Of a DNA stretch of 8,752 nucleotides, positions 1-6,283 are shown piece by piece. How positions within the stretch are numbered: position 1 is the stretch's first letter; every line of letters begins with the position of its first letter. This DNA is from Hydromicrobium sp964415365 (GTDB taxonomy: Bacteria > Actinomycetota > Humimicrobiia > Humimicrobiales > Humimicrobiaceae), in assembly GCA_964415365.1 (NCBI GenBank), contig CAYPYW010000052.1, forward strand, positions 1 to 8,752, in the 5' to 3' direction. A program made the translations under genes and the position numbers. The notes beneath the pieces are model-generated. The model made no database searches. It was not told the DNA's origin and saw only the letters and a program-made list of their open reading frames with translations.

Positions 1-355
1 ATTATACTATCTGTTTCTCGAAAATAGAAAGGAATGTGCAATGTGAAAATGTCGGCAATTTAAATGGAATCTAATTAATAAAAAATAAGTTCTGGTCGTT
101 TCAGGTGCTATGGTGCCAAAGGTTGGGTCCCCCAAAGCCTGAAAAAAGTGCCAGCGTCGATGCTAAACTGGAAACAACTATGATAATAGTATATGACCAC
201 ATATTTTTATTTAATCAAAAAAGAATCAAAATATAAATTTAGAATATTTTAAAAAATACTAATCGACAATTTGAATGAAATTATCCAAATACTGAATTTG
301 ATATACCAAAAACATATTTCAAACTATACGACATCTCACTATTTATTTAATCTGA
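1..355. other. gene-poor left flank with possible tnpB-tail relic
   Basis: No intact gene is visible. On the + strand a frame from about position 3 to the stop at 72-74 reads ...QCENVGNLNGI, which loosely recalls the C-terminal zinc-finger/NLNGA end of TnpB proteins of IS200/IS605 elements. The match is short and lacks a convincing second Cys pair, so it could be chance. It is followed by the hairpin-rich island at 92-175. From 176 to 355 the DNA is strongly AT-rich with nothing else recognisable until the promoter at 353. Confidence 0.25.
92..175 (+). ncRNA. hairpin-rich island, possible omega-RNA-like relic
   Basis: Seen directly: TTTCAGG (99-105) pairs with CCTGAAA (138-144). Inside this is a hairpin TTGGG (123-127), loop TCC, CCCAA (131-135). 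GGTGC-TATG-GTGCC (104-117) can fold with G-U pairs but competes with the outer stem for 104-105. CTGG (92-95) can pair with CCAG (151-154). The island is GC-richer than its surroundings. Inference: a structured RNA or the right end of an IS200/IS605-type element, given the possible tnpB tail just before it. It could also be an unrelated structured leader. Confidence 0.3.
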
Positions 356-361
356 TATAAT
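353..361 (+). promoter_or_regulatory. extended -10 promoter of the copper unit
   Basis: TGATATAAT contains a perfect TATAAT (356-361) and a TG one base upstream, the extended -10 arrangement that tolerates a weak -35. No good -35 hexamer lies 17 bases upstream (about ATCTCA at 333-338). It sits about 47 bases before the start codon at 408, and a dyad lies immediately downstream. Confidence 0.6.
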
Positions 362-381
362 ATTACTAAAACAGTAGTAAT
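362..381 (+). promoter_or_regulatory. dyad operator, BlaI/MecI/CopY-like
   Basis: ATTACTA (362-368) and TAGTAAT (375-381) form a perfect 7-base inverted repeat with a 6-base spacer, directly after the -10 box and so over the expected transcription start. The core TACTAAAACAGTAGTA (364-379) agrees at 12 of 14 fixed positions with the BlaI/MecI operator TACTACANNTGTAGTA. CopY, the copper-responsive repressor, belongs to the same winged-helix family. Inference: repression relieved by copper. No repressor gene lies in the window. Confidence 0.5.
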
Positions 382-392
382 GATAATATATT

Positions 393-403
393 AAGGAGAT
401 GAT
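393..403 (+). promoter_or_regulatory. strong ribosome binding site that sets start 408
   Basis: AAGGAGATGAT is close to the full complement of the 16S rRNA tail. It overlaps the upstream ATG at 399, so translation should begin at 408 (or 411). Confidence 0.7.
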
Positions 404-407
404 TGAT

Positions 408-662
408 ATGATGATGTGGCCAAATATGATGGGAGGCTTCTTTGGTGGATGGGGAATTGCCTGGATGGTATTTATTTTTGTTTTTGTAGCAGTCATTATC
501 ACCGGAATAATACTACTAATTATTTGGTTAGTAAAAAGAGCAAGCTACTCTGGCTATTCCCAGGAAACTCAAGGAAAAGCCCTGGATATACTAAAAGAAA
601 GATATGCCAAGGGAGAGATAACCAAAAAAGAATATGAGAACATGAAAAAGGATATCGGTTAA
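408..662 (+). CDS. small Met-rich membrane protein with SHOCT domain
   Basis: An 84-residue protein. The N-terminus is Met- and Trp-rich (MMMWPNMMGG). It is followed by one strong hydrophobic segment (about residues 15-42) ending in Lys-Arg, then a C-terminal SHOCT motif (about 55-84: ALDILKERYAKGEITKKEYE). SHOCT tails are short helical modules found at the ends of many bacterial membrane proteins; their exact role is unsettled. Start choice: an ATG at 399 abuts the ribosome site AAGGAGATGAT (393-403) and cannot be used well, whereas ATG 408 lies 9 bases after AAGGAG. First gene of the three-gene unit; its stop touches the next start. Small SHOCT membrane proteins are often found beside copper ATPases, and the Met residues could bind Cu(I), but that is inference. 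Confidence 0.8.
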   Translation: MMMWPNMMGGFFGGWGIAWMVFIFVFVAVIITGIILLIIWLVKRASYSGYSQETQGKALDILKERYAKGEITKKEYENMKKDIG

Positions 663-1352
663 ATGAAAAGTTTAAGAAAAATTTTAATATCTTCACTCAT
701 ATTGATAATAATTGGTGCTGTAGGCCTTTTTATTACTATATTTATGGGAAATATAAGGACAGGGATATCGAACTTCGGTGCCAGAAGAGGATATAGCTTC
801 CGCCAGGAAGATATGAGTAATATGTCCAGAGGTTTTTCTCAGGGTACGGATTCCATTGATCTCACCTTTGAGGAGATTGAAGAGCTGACATATGAATATC
901 TTGAAATAAATAATCTCTCTGGACTTGAGATAGCCGAGATCATGGAGTTTTCAAGGAACTTCTACATTGAGGTACATGAGGCTGACACGGGAATAGGTGC
1001 AATGGAGCTTCTGGTAGATAAAAGCAGTGGGGCTATATTTCCTGAATATGGGGCCAATATGATGTGGAATCTGAAATACGGCATGCACTCACAAATACCG
1101 CTTTCCCAAAATGATATAAATATGGATATCAGTGAAGATGAAGCCATAAGGCTCGCAGAAAGATACCTTGCCAAAACTAATACGGGTGAGGTTGCAGGTG
1201 ATGAGGCAGAGAAGTTCTATGGATACTATACTATTCATACTCTAACTGAAGATGGGGATATTGCCGGAATGTTAAGTGTAAATGGATTCAGTGGTGATGT
1301 ATGGTATCATAACTGGCATGGTTTATTTATTGATATGACTGAAGAACATTAA
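663..1352 (+). CDS. membrane-anchored PepSY-like protein
   Basis: A 229-residue protein. Residues 7-28 form a hydrophobic anchor or uncleaved signal after a basic start (MKSLRKILISS). The rest is acidic and predicted extracytoplasmic. The body looks like two weak PepSY-type repeats: a helix near 68-97, then strands (FYIEVHEADTGIGAMELLVD), and a second helix near 155-170 followed by the C-terminal GMLSVNGFSGDVWYHNWHG (203-220). That ending is typical of small exported proteins often labelled 'PepSY' or 'peptidase M4' next to metal ATPases. No HExxH protease motif is present, so I do not expect peptidase activity. The start follows the SHOCT gene stop with no gap, using AAGGA at 648-652. Met-rich stretches and the WYHNWH tail could bind copper outside the cell, but this is inference. 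Confidence 0.7.
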   Translation: MKSLRKILISSLILIIIGAVGLFITIFMGNIRTGISNFGARRGYSFRQEDMSNMSRGFSQGTDSIDLTFEEIEELTYEYLEINNLSGLEIAEIMEFSRNFYIEVHEADTGIGAMELLVDKSSGAIFPEYGANMMWNLKYGMHSQIPLSQNDINMDISEDEAIRLAERYLAKTNTGEVAGDEAEKFYGYYTIHTLTEDGDIAGMLSVNGFSGDVWYHNWHGLFIDMTEEH

Positions 1353-1362
1353 TATTACGATT

Positions 1363-3345
1363 ATGGAAGAGCATCACAGGCATAACACCCAGCATAATCA
1401 TCACCAGCATATGGTAGCTGATTTCAGGAAGCGTTTTATAGTATCTATTATAATAACCATACCAGTGCTTCTTCTATCACCATTGATACAGAGCTTTCTA
1501 AATATAGAAGAAATTTTCAAATTCCCCGGTGATTTATATGTCCTCTTCGGCCTGTCAACTATAATATTTTTTTATGGCGGATGGCCATTTCTAAAGGGTC
1601 TGTATAATGAACTAAGATCAAAACAGCCAGGCATGATGACATTGATAGGTCTTGCTATAACTATTGCCTATGTCTATAGCAGTGCAGTCGTGTTTGGTCT
1701 TGAAGGTAAGGTCTTCTTCTGGGAGCTTGCGACACTAATTGTAGTAATGCTACTGGGCCACTGGATTGAGATGAGATCTATAATGGGAGCATCCAGCGCA
1801 TTGACTGAGCTTGCAAGACTAATGCCCAAAGATGCACATAAAATAACTTCTGATAATAAAACTACTGATGTTCCACTTGAAGAGCTTGCACCTGAAGATA
1901 AGGTCCTGGTAAAGCCCGGTGAGAAATTCCCGGCAGACGGAGTCATTTTAACTGGAGATACCTCAGTAAATGAATCAATGCTCACCGGAGAATCAAAAGC
2001 TGTGACCAAAAAGAAAGGCATGCAGGTTATAGGAGGCTCGGTAAATGGGGAGGGTTCGGTAACCGTAGAAGTTAAAAAAACCGGAAAGGACTCATTTCTT
2101 TCAGGAGTAATAAAACTAGTACAAGAGGCCCAGGAAAGTAAGTCGAGGACCCAGGACCTTGCCAATAGGGCAGCCTTCTGGCTGGTTATTATTGGTATAT
2201 CTGCAAGTGCAATAACATTGATAGTATGGCTGGTTCTAATAGGCAAAGATTTTGTGTTCTCACTTGAAAGGGCAGTTACTGTAATGGTAATTACCTGCCC
2301 TCATGCCCTGGGACTTGCTATTCCTTTGGTTGTAGCTGTATCCACAGCTCTGTCAGCAAGAAAAGGTCTTCTCATAAGAGACAGGGCTGCATTTGAGAGG
2401 GCTAGAAATATTGATGCTATTGTATTCGATAAAACAGGAACACTAACCAAAGGAGAATTTGGTGTAACAGATACTATCTCTTTAACAGCTGACATCAGTA
2501 AAGAAGAGCTCCTAAAATACTCCGCCTCTCTTGAGGCTCAATCTGCACATCCTATAGCTAAAGCAATCGCTAAAGTTAGTGATACAAGATATGAAGTTAC
2601 AGAATTCAAATCCATTACCGGAAAAGGTGCTGGAGGTATTATAAATGGAAAACGATTTAAAATAGTCAGCCCTGGTTATTTAAAAGAGAAGAATATAAAA
2701 CCAAGAAAAAATGAAGAAATAGATAGGTTATATTCCCAGGGAAAAACTATAGTATATATTTTAATGGACAGTAACCCTATCGGAGCTATAGCACTTGCAG
2801 ATATAATCAGAGAAGAATCGAAAGAAGCAATTAAGAAATTAAAAGATATGAATATAAAGCCCATGATGCTAACTGGTGACAACAAGCAGGTAGCCAAATG
2901 GGTAGCAGAAGAAGTAGGTATTGAAGAATATTTTGCAGAAGTACTCCCTCAGGATAAATCTGATAAGATAAAAGAGATTCAATCAAGAGAACTCGTTGTG
3001 GCAATGACAGGAGATGGAGTAAATGATGCCCCTGCACTTGCCCAGGCTGATATTGGTATTGCTATTGGTGCAGGTACTGATGTAGCCGTAGAGACTGCTG
3101 ATATTATTCTTGTGAGAAGTAATCCTTTAGATGCTGTCTCGATTTTAAACCTCTCGAAAGTAACATACCGGAAAATGCTTCAAAACCTTGGCTGGGCTAC
3201 AGGGTATAATGTATTTGCTGTTCCACTGGCTGCAGGAGTACTCTTCCCAATTGGTATTGTTCTAAGTCCGGCAGTAGGCGCAGCCTTAATGTCATTAAGT
3301 ACTATTATTGTAGCAATAAATGCAAGATTTATAAGAGTTCATTAA
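1363..3345 (+). CDS. copB: CopB-type copper-exporting P1B-3 ATPase
   Basis: A 660-residue heavy-metal P-type ATPase that pumps copper out across the membrane using ATP. The N-terminus is His-rich (HHRHNTQHNHHQH, 4-16) and there is no CxxC HMA domain. Signature elements are the actuator TGES (208-211), TM6 metal site CPH (312-314), phosphorylation loop DKTGT (356-360), HP (396-397), TGDN (504-507) and hinge GDGVNDAP (550-557). TM7 has N608-x6-YN-x4-P and TM8 has MSLST...NA (643-654). CPH with these TM7/TM8 residues and a His tail is the P1B-3 (CopB) pattern, associated with Cu(II) and/or Cu(I)/Ag(I); ionic preference cannot be fixed from sequence. About eight membrane segments and normal length. 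The start lies 10 bases after the previous stop with only a weak ribosome site, suggesting translational coupling. A later Met (17) would discard the His tail, so 1363 is preferred. Confidence 0.93.
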   Translation: MEEHHRHNTQHNHHQHMVADFRKRFIVSIIITIPVLLLSPLIQSFLNIEEIFKFPGDLYVLFGLSTIIFFYGGWPFLKGLYNELRSKQPGMMTLIGLAITIAYVYSSAVVFGLEGKVFFWELATLIVVMLLGHWIEMRSIMGASSALTELARLMPKDAHKITSDNKTTDVPLEELAPEDKVLVKPGEKFPADGVILTGDTSVNESMLTGESKAVTKKKGMQVIGGSVNGEGSVTVEVKKTGKDSFLSGVIKLVQEAQESKSRTQDLANRAAFWLVIIGISASAITLIVWLVLIGKDFVFSLERAVTVMVITCPHALGLAIPLVVAVSTALSARKGLLIRDRAAFERARNIDAIVFDKTGTLTKGEFGVTDTISLTADISKEELLKYSASLEAQSAHPIAKAIAKVSDTRYEVTEFKSITGKGAGGIINGKRFKIVSPGYLKEKNIKPRKNEEIDRLYSQGKTIVYILMDSNPIGAIALADIIREESKEAIKKLKDMNIKPMMLTGDNKQVAKWVAEEVGIEEYFAEVLPQDKSDKIKEIQSRELVVAMTGDGVNDAPALAQADIGIAIGAGTDVAVETADIILVRSNPLDAVSILNLSKVTYRKMLQNLGWATGYNVFAVPLAAGVLFPIGIVLSPAVGAALMSLSTIIVAINARFIRVH

Positions 3346-3400
3346 AGAACTATCTAAAACCAATTACTTGCTGAAGACACAAGGTTCGAACCATAAATAA

Positions 3401-3431
3401 ATTCATTTTCAATCCCTAAGTTTATTCCAAT
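3401..3431. repeat. 31-base direct repeat, copy 1
   Basis: This matches 4866-4896 at 28 of 31 positions (shared core AGTTTATTCCAAT, preceded by CAATCCCT). The two copies bracket the nucleotidyltransferase gene pair and its promoter region. Confidence 0.65.
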
Positions 3432-3464
3432 ATTAGAGGAATAACCCAAAGATCATATAAATGA

Positions 3465-3492
3465 CCCCAAGTTACAAAATTTCGAACCGGAT
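3465..3492 (+). repeat. dispersed 28-base repeat, copy 1
   Basis: It begins CCCCAAGTTACAAAA and ends TTTCGAACCGGAT. It is identical over all 28 bases to 6381-6408, and nearly identical over 24 bases to 7005-7028. All three copies are intergenic and in the same orientation. Confidence 0.75.
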
Positions 3493-3577
3493 ATTAAAAG
3501 ATTTAAAGAACATAAGAGTTTTAATTGGTAAGTAAAAGTATAAAAAGTGTTTCTGTCAAAAAAATCCTTTATTTATA

Positions 3578-3619
3578 TTTGCCCTACAAAATGGTAAAAT
3601 AACATAAATTGTAGGGCAA
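3578..3619. repeat. long palindrome 1 (TTGCCCTACA/TGTAGGGCAA)
   Basis: Arms at 3579-3588 and 3610-3619 are perfect 10-base inverse complements around a 21-base AT-rich centre that contains TAAAAT (3595-3600). It could be a repressor operator or an RNA hairpin. TTTATA (3572-3577) with 17-base spacing to TAAAAT makes a possible promoter overlapped by the left arm. Confidence 0.7.
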
Positions 3620-3634
3620 TTTTATAATTTATTC

Positions 3635-3676
3635 TTTGCCCTACAATTACTAAAATGTTAAAATATGTAGGGCAAA
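3635..3676. repeat. long palindrome 2 (TTTGCCCTACA/TGTAGGGCAAA)
   Basis: Perfect 11-base arms at 3635-3645 and 3666-3676, 57 bases downstream of the first palindrome and sharing its arms. TTGCCC (3636-3641), 17 bases, TAAAAT (3659-3664) reads as a promoter embedded in the palindrome, with the right arm covering the start region. The duplicated arrangement just before a two-gene operon fits autoregulation. Confidence 0.7.
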
Positions 3677-3707
3677 ATGTAATTTAATTTAGAGGGATTA
3701 AAGAAGT

Positions 3708-4010
3708 ATGCCAGTTTTAAAGGAAATGCTTATAGAAGAAAGAAAACGATTATTGAAAATGAGGAAATTCTATAAGGATAAAATTTTAGCATCACCGAAG
3801 GGGAGTATTTTATATAAGCAAAGAGGTGCGAGAAAGTATCCCTATCTGGTTTATAGAGATGGGGAAAAAGTAAAAACAGCATATTTAAAGCTAGATAGTA
3901 ACAGTTTGGAAAAGCTGAAGTTGAATTTAAAAAAAAGAAAAAAATATTTAAAATTGTTGAAAGAAATAGAGAAAGATCTCAAGATTTTTGGAAATATTCG
4001 GAATGAATGA
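3708..4010 (+). CDS. small basic coiled-coil protein paired with nucleotidyltransferase
   Basis: A 100-residue, very Lys-rich protein. Residues 1-27 form an amphipathic helix (LKEMLIEERKRLLKMRKFY). Residues 30-60 are probably a beta hairpin containing GSILYKQ...YPYLVYRDGEKVKTAYL. Residues 64-95 form a second basic helix likely to coil. The pattern 'PKGSI-x-Y/L-YR-GxKVKxxYL-helix' occurs in small uncharacterised proteins of Firmicutes and archaea; I know no assigned function. The strong positive charge suggests nucleic acid or acidic-partner binding. The ribosome site AGAGGG (3691-3696) lies about 11 bases ahead. It overlaps the next gene by 8 bases, so the two are co-translated. By position it could be the antitoxin or regulator of the pair, but which partner does what is not known. 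Confidence 0.7.
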   Translation: MPVLKEMLIEERKRLLKMRKFYKDKILASPKGSILYKQRGARKYPYLVYRDGEKVKTAYLKLDSNSLEKLKLNLKKRKKYLKLLKEIEKDLKIFGNIRNE

Positions 4011-4662
4011 TATTAAGAAAATATTCTGGGAAACAATTGAAACACTTGATAAAAATAAGGTTCTTGAACATGTTATTTTAATAGGTAGTTGGGCAGAATA
4101 TATTTATGAAATTTCAAGTTATCTAAAAGATTTTGAAGCAAATTTAAAAACAAAGGACATAGATTTTCTAATAAAGAATATTAACAAACCGAGTAAAAGG
4201 ATTAATATTGTAGAAATTCTGGAAAAAGAAGGGTATGAAACTTCAATTGATTATATAAGTGGAATTTATAAATTTTTTAAAGGTAAAGATTTAGAAATCG
4301 AGTTTTTAGTAAGAGAAATTGGCAAAGGGCAGTTAGAACCATACAAAGTCCCATCTTTAGGAATTAGAGCAGAAGGACTGAGACATACTGATTTATTAGT
4401 TAGGAATGCTATAACTATCGATATTAGAAGTATGAAAATTAATGTCCCAACTCCACAGGCATATCTCTTGCAAAAAATTATAATAAATAAGCAGAGAAGA
4501 AATAAAGCACAGAAAGATTACTTAGGTATAGAAAATTTATTAGAAAATATAAGGACATCAGTTTTGGAATCACAAAGGTTAAAAGATCTGTATATTACCT
4601 TAACAAAAAAGCAGAAAAATATTATTGATGGATTTTTAAAAGATAATCTTCTTGAATTATAA
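4003..4662 (+). CDS. GSW/DID nucleotidyltransferase-fold protein
   Basis: A 219-residue protein. The nucleotidyltransferase signature is present: LIGSWAEY with GSW at 28-30, DID at 52-54 (TKDIDFLI), and a third acidic strand LEIEFLV with Glu98 and Glu100. This suits the pol-beta-like superfamily, close in style to the NTP_transf_8 group. The C-terminal half is helical and Lys-rich, with YLLQKIIINKQRRNKAQKD resembling the C-terminal helix of MNT/AbiEii-like proteins. Members of this fold transfer nucleotides to RNA, protein or small molecules; the substrate here is unknown. ATG 4003 sits inside ATGAATGA and overlaps the upstream stop. A TTG 15 bases earlier (3988) is an alternative. Co-operonic with the basic protein, hence toxin-antitoxin or defence-like by context only. 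Confidence 0.75.
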   Translation: MNDIKKIFWETIETLDKNKVLEHVILIGSWAEYIYEISSYLKDFEANLKTKDIDFLIKNINKPSKRINIVEILEKEGYETSIDYISGIYKFFKGKDLEIEFLVREIGKGQLEPYKVPSLGIRAEGLRHTDLLVRNAITIDIRSMKINVPTPQAYLLQKIIINKQRRNKAQKDYLGIENLLENIRTSVLESQRLKDLYITLTKKQKNIIDGFLKDNLLEL

Positions 4663-4865
4663 TAAAAAGCATGAATAAAGTATTAAGGCCTGGTAGCCCT
4701 AATAAAAGATAGCTGGAACTCTTTATTAAAGGAAATTTTATTAATAGGTAAACTACAATTTGCCTCAAAATAGCTCTTTTTACGGTTTTAAATAGGGAAT
4801 TTTATATAGAAATACCTAATTAGATTTTTAAATTGTTAAATTTTTGCTTAATGTGCTTAATATAT

Positions 4866-4896
4866 ATTCATATACAATCCCTTAGTTTATTCCAAT
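4866..4896. repeat. 31-base direct repeat, copy 2
   Basis: Same orientation as 3401-3431 with three mismatches. It overlaps the left arm of the inverted repeat ATCCCTTA (4877-4884)/TAAGGGAT (4918-4925). The pair of copies frames a segment of about 1.5 kb. Confidence 0.65.
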
Positions 4897-5083
4897 TATA
4901 ATATAGTATAGAAATAGTAAGGGATAAAAAACTAGTAACTTTAGTTATTGAGGTTCACTCCACCTTATACATTACGGGAAGGAAAAAGATGTTAGGAGAA
5001 TTTGCTTAGATAGTTCTTGTGGTATCCATAACTAATGAATTTTTGAACCGTTTGTGTAGACATGTAGAAATAAATGTAGATAG

Positions 5084-5115
5084 AAAATAGCTAGGGAAAT
5101 AATCTCTGGCTATTT
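5084..5115 (-). terminator. terminator of the coiled-coil surface protein gene
   Basis: AAATAGC (5085-5091) pairs with GCTATTT (5109-5115). The stem continues inward through TAGGGA/TCTCTG with two G-U pairs, giving about 13 pairs around a 5-base loop. Read on the - strand it ends GCTATTTTCT, a short T tract, and lies 26 bases past the stop at 5141. Confidence 0.6.
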
Positions 5116-5140
5116 AAATGAGCTTTAGACCTGTCTTCAA

Positions 5141-6073
5141 TTACTTCTTCTTGTTCTTCTTACCATTATTGCTTTTTTCTTTGTCTTTTTCCTTTCCTTT
5201 GCTGTTGTCTTTACCATTATCATTGTCTTGTGTGCTATCATCTCCCTGGATAGTGTCATCTTGCTGTTCAGTTGTTTCTTCAGTGGTAGTCTCGGGACTA
5301 TAATCTTTGTCTTTCTTAAAGTGTGCATGTATAGTCAGGTTTTTCTTATCAAAACTGAATTCAAATAGACTTTCCAAATCACTTACCTGAACCTTGACAT
5401 TGCCTACTCTCAACCAGGTGAGCTCGAAGCCTTCTTCAGCATTAAAAGTGTATGGTACTATATCTCCGTCTTGACTAGAATAATTACCTTCCATGTTAAA
5501 TGAACCACCGTTGTTGCTGTTTGTTATAACATGGAAAAACACATTTCCACCATTACCTGACTCATTCTGTTCAAGTTCTGCAATAGCTTTATCTAATTCT
5601 TCTTGTAATTCAACAATTTCCTCTTCGCTGGCCCCTGCTGCTATTGCTGCATCCAATGCTGCCTGGGCTTGCTCTGCAGCCAGCTGCAGCTCTATTAGTT
5701 CCTCTTCATCTATAACTTTAAAACCAGAATAAGCAGCATTGGCTTCTTCAGCTACCAACATTGCTGTTTCTAGCGCAGCTTGTGCATCTATTACTGCCTG
5801 TTCTGCTTCTGTTAGAGCTGCTTCAATATCTGCGGCAATTGCCTGCACCGCTGCCAGAGCTGTCTGAGCTTCTTCAAGTGCCAGTTTAGCTGCTTCTATT
5901 GCTGCATTGGCTTCCTCAGCTGCTACCCTTGAAGAATCTATTAGTGATACGTCGGTAGTTCCTCCAGTTTCATTTACAACTCCGATTACGTCTATTTGGA
6001 AGCCAAAAGCAAAGAATAGACAGATACAAAGCGCTGAGACTACCAAAATTTCTAACTTCTTTTTTACTGCCAT
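5141..6073 (-). CDS. exported Ala/Glu-rich coiled-coil surface protein
   Basis: A 310-residue protein. A basic start and hydrophobic stretch (MAVKKKLEILVVSALCICLFF, to about 25) form a signal peptide or N-terminal anchor; Cys16/Cys18 lie within it without a clear lipobox. Residues 49-169 are Ala/Glu-rich heptad-like repeats (EEANAAIEAAKLALEEAQ), predicted to form a long coiled coil. Residues 178-252 look like a beta domain of the divergent InlB B-repeat type (HVITNSNNGGS...GFELTWLRVGN...LTIHAHF). Residues 258-310 are low-complexity Thr/Glu/Asp then Lys/Asn, ending KKNKKK. There is no LPxTG motif. Ribosome site AAAGGAG (6080-6086) lies 6 bases from the start. TATAAT (6109-6114, - strand) is a possible -10. 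It stands alone between divergent modules. Likely a cell-envelope or secreted protein; no enzymatic motif is seen. Confidence 0.75.
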   Translation of the reverse strand: MAVKKKLEILVVSALCICLFFAFGFQIDVIGVVNETGGTTDVSLIDSSRVAAEEANAAIEAAKLALEEAQTALAAVQAIAADIEAALTEAEQAVIDAQAALETAMLVAEEANAAYSGFKVIDEEELIELQLAAEQAQAALDAAIAAGASEEEIVELQEELDKAIAELEQNESGNGGNVFFHVITNSNNGGSFNMEGNYSSQDGDIVPYTFNAEEGFELTWLRVGNVKVQVSDLESLFEFSFDKKNLTIHAHFKKDKDYSPETTTEETTEQQDDTIQGDDSTQDNDNGKDNSKGKEKDKEKSNNGKKNKKK

Positions 6074-6283
6074 CTCTAGCTCCTTTTATAAGTGTTTTAT
6101 ACGTGTCCATTATATAAAAATGTCATTTAAACTAGAGGCTAAATGAACTGTTATATTATTGTTTTTACCATGTTATTATAACTATTATTAATATAATTTC
6201 AAATATAAATATTTATAGTTATAAAGATTTATTTATTAATACATTTGTTACTAAATATTATTAGAGAATAGTACTGTTGGGAA

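Larger units (their letters stand above)
3346..3707. other. repeat-rich gap between ATPase and nucleotidyltransferase pair
   Basis: No gene is seen. The gap holds one copy of the 31-base direct repeat (3401-3431), a small inverted repeat TTATTCC/GGAATAA (3422-3428/3438-3444), one copy of the CCCCAAGTT...TTTCGAACC repeat (3465-3492), and the two tandem palindromes (3578-3676). GGTTCGAACC at 3383-3392 is a perfect palindrome. No clear T-tailed terminator follows the ATPase; the TTATTCC hairpin is the closest candidate but lacks a T run. Confidence 0.6.
4663..5140. other. AT-rich gap downstream of nucleotidyltransferase
   Basis: No gene is seen. It contains the second 31-base direct repeat (4866-4896), an 8-base inverted repeat ATCCCTTA/TAAGGGAT (4877-4884/4918-4925), and the terminator for the leftward gene at 5084-5115. 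TTTTTGAACCGTTTGTGT near 5044-5057 weakly resembles the end of the 24-28 base repeat family. CTGGTAGCCC near 4688 resembles the sequence just before copy 3. Confidence 0.5.

Noticed and set aside
399..407. Upstream ATG for the SHOCT protein
   Set aside because: It abuts the Shine-Dalgarno sequence with no spacing; 408 is correctly spaced.
1674..2246. 190-residue open frame on the - strand inside the ATPase gene
   Set aside because: Antisense shadow of a well-supported ATPase coding sequence, Ser/Thr-rich with no domain.
3383..3392. GGTTCGAACC resembling a tRNA T-arm, echoed by TTCGAACC in the dispersed repeats
   Set aside because: No acceptor, D or anticodon stems can be built around any of the copies; it is a plain palindrome or part of the repeat.
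3578..3676. Possible CRISPR array (repeated GCCCTACA segments)
   Set aside because: Only two units, each an inverted pair with AT-rich centres, and no spacer/repeat alternation or cas genes.
4877..4925. ATCCCTTA/TAAGGGAT inverted repeat as a terminator for the nucleotidyltransferase operon
   Set aside because: Long 33-base loop and no T run on either strand; more likely part of the repeat element.
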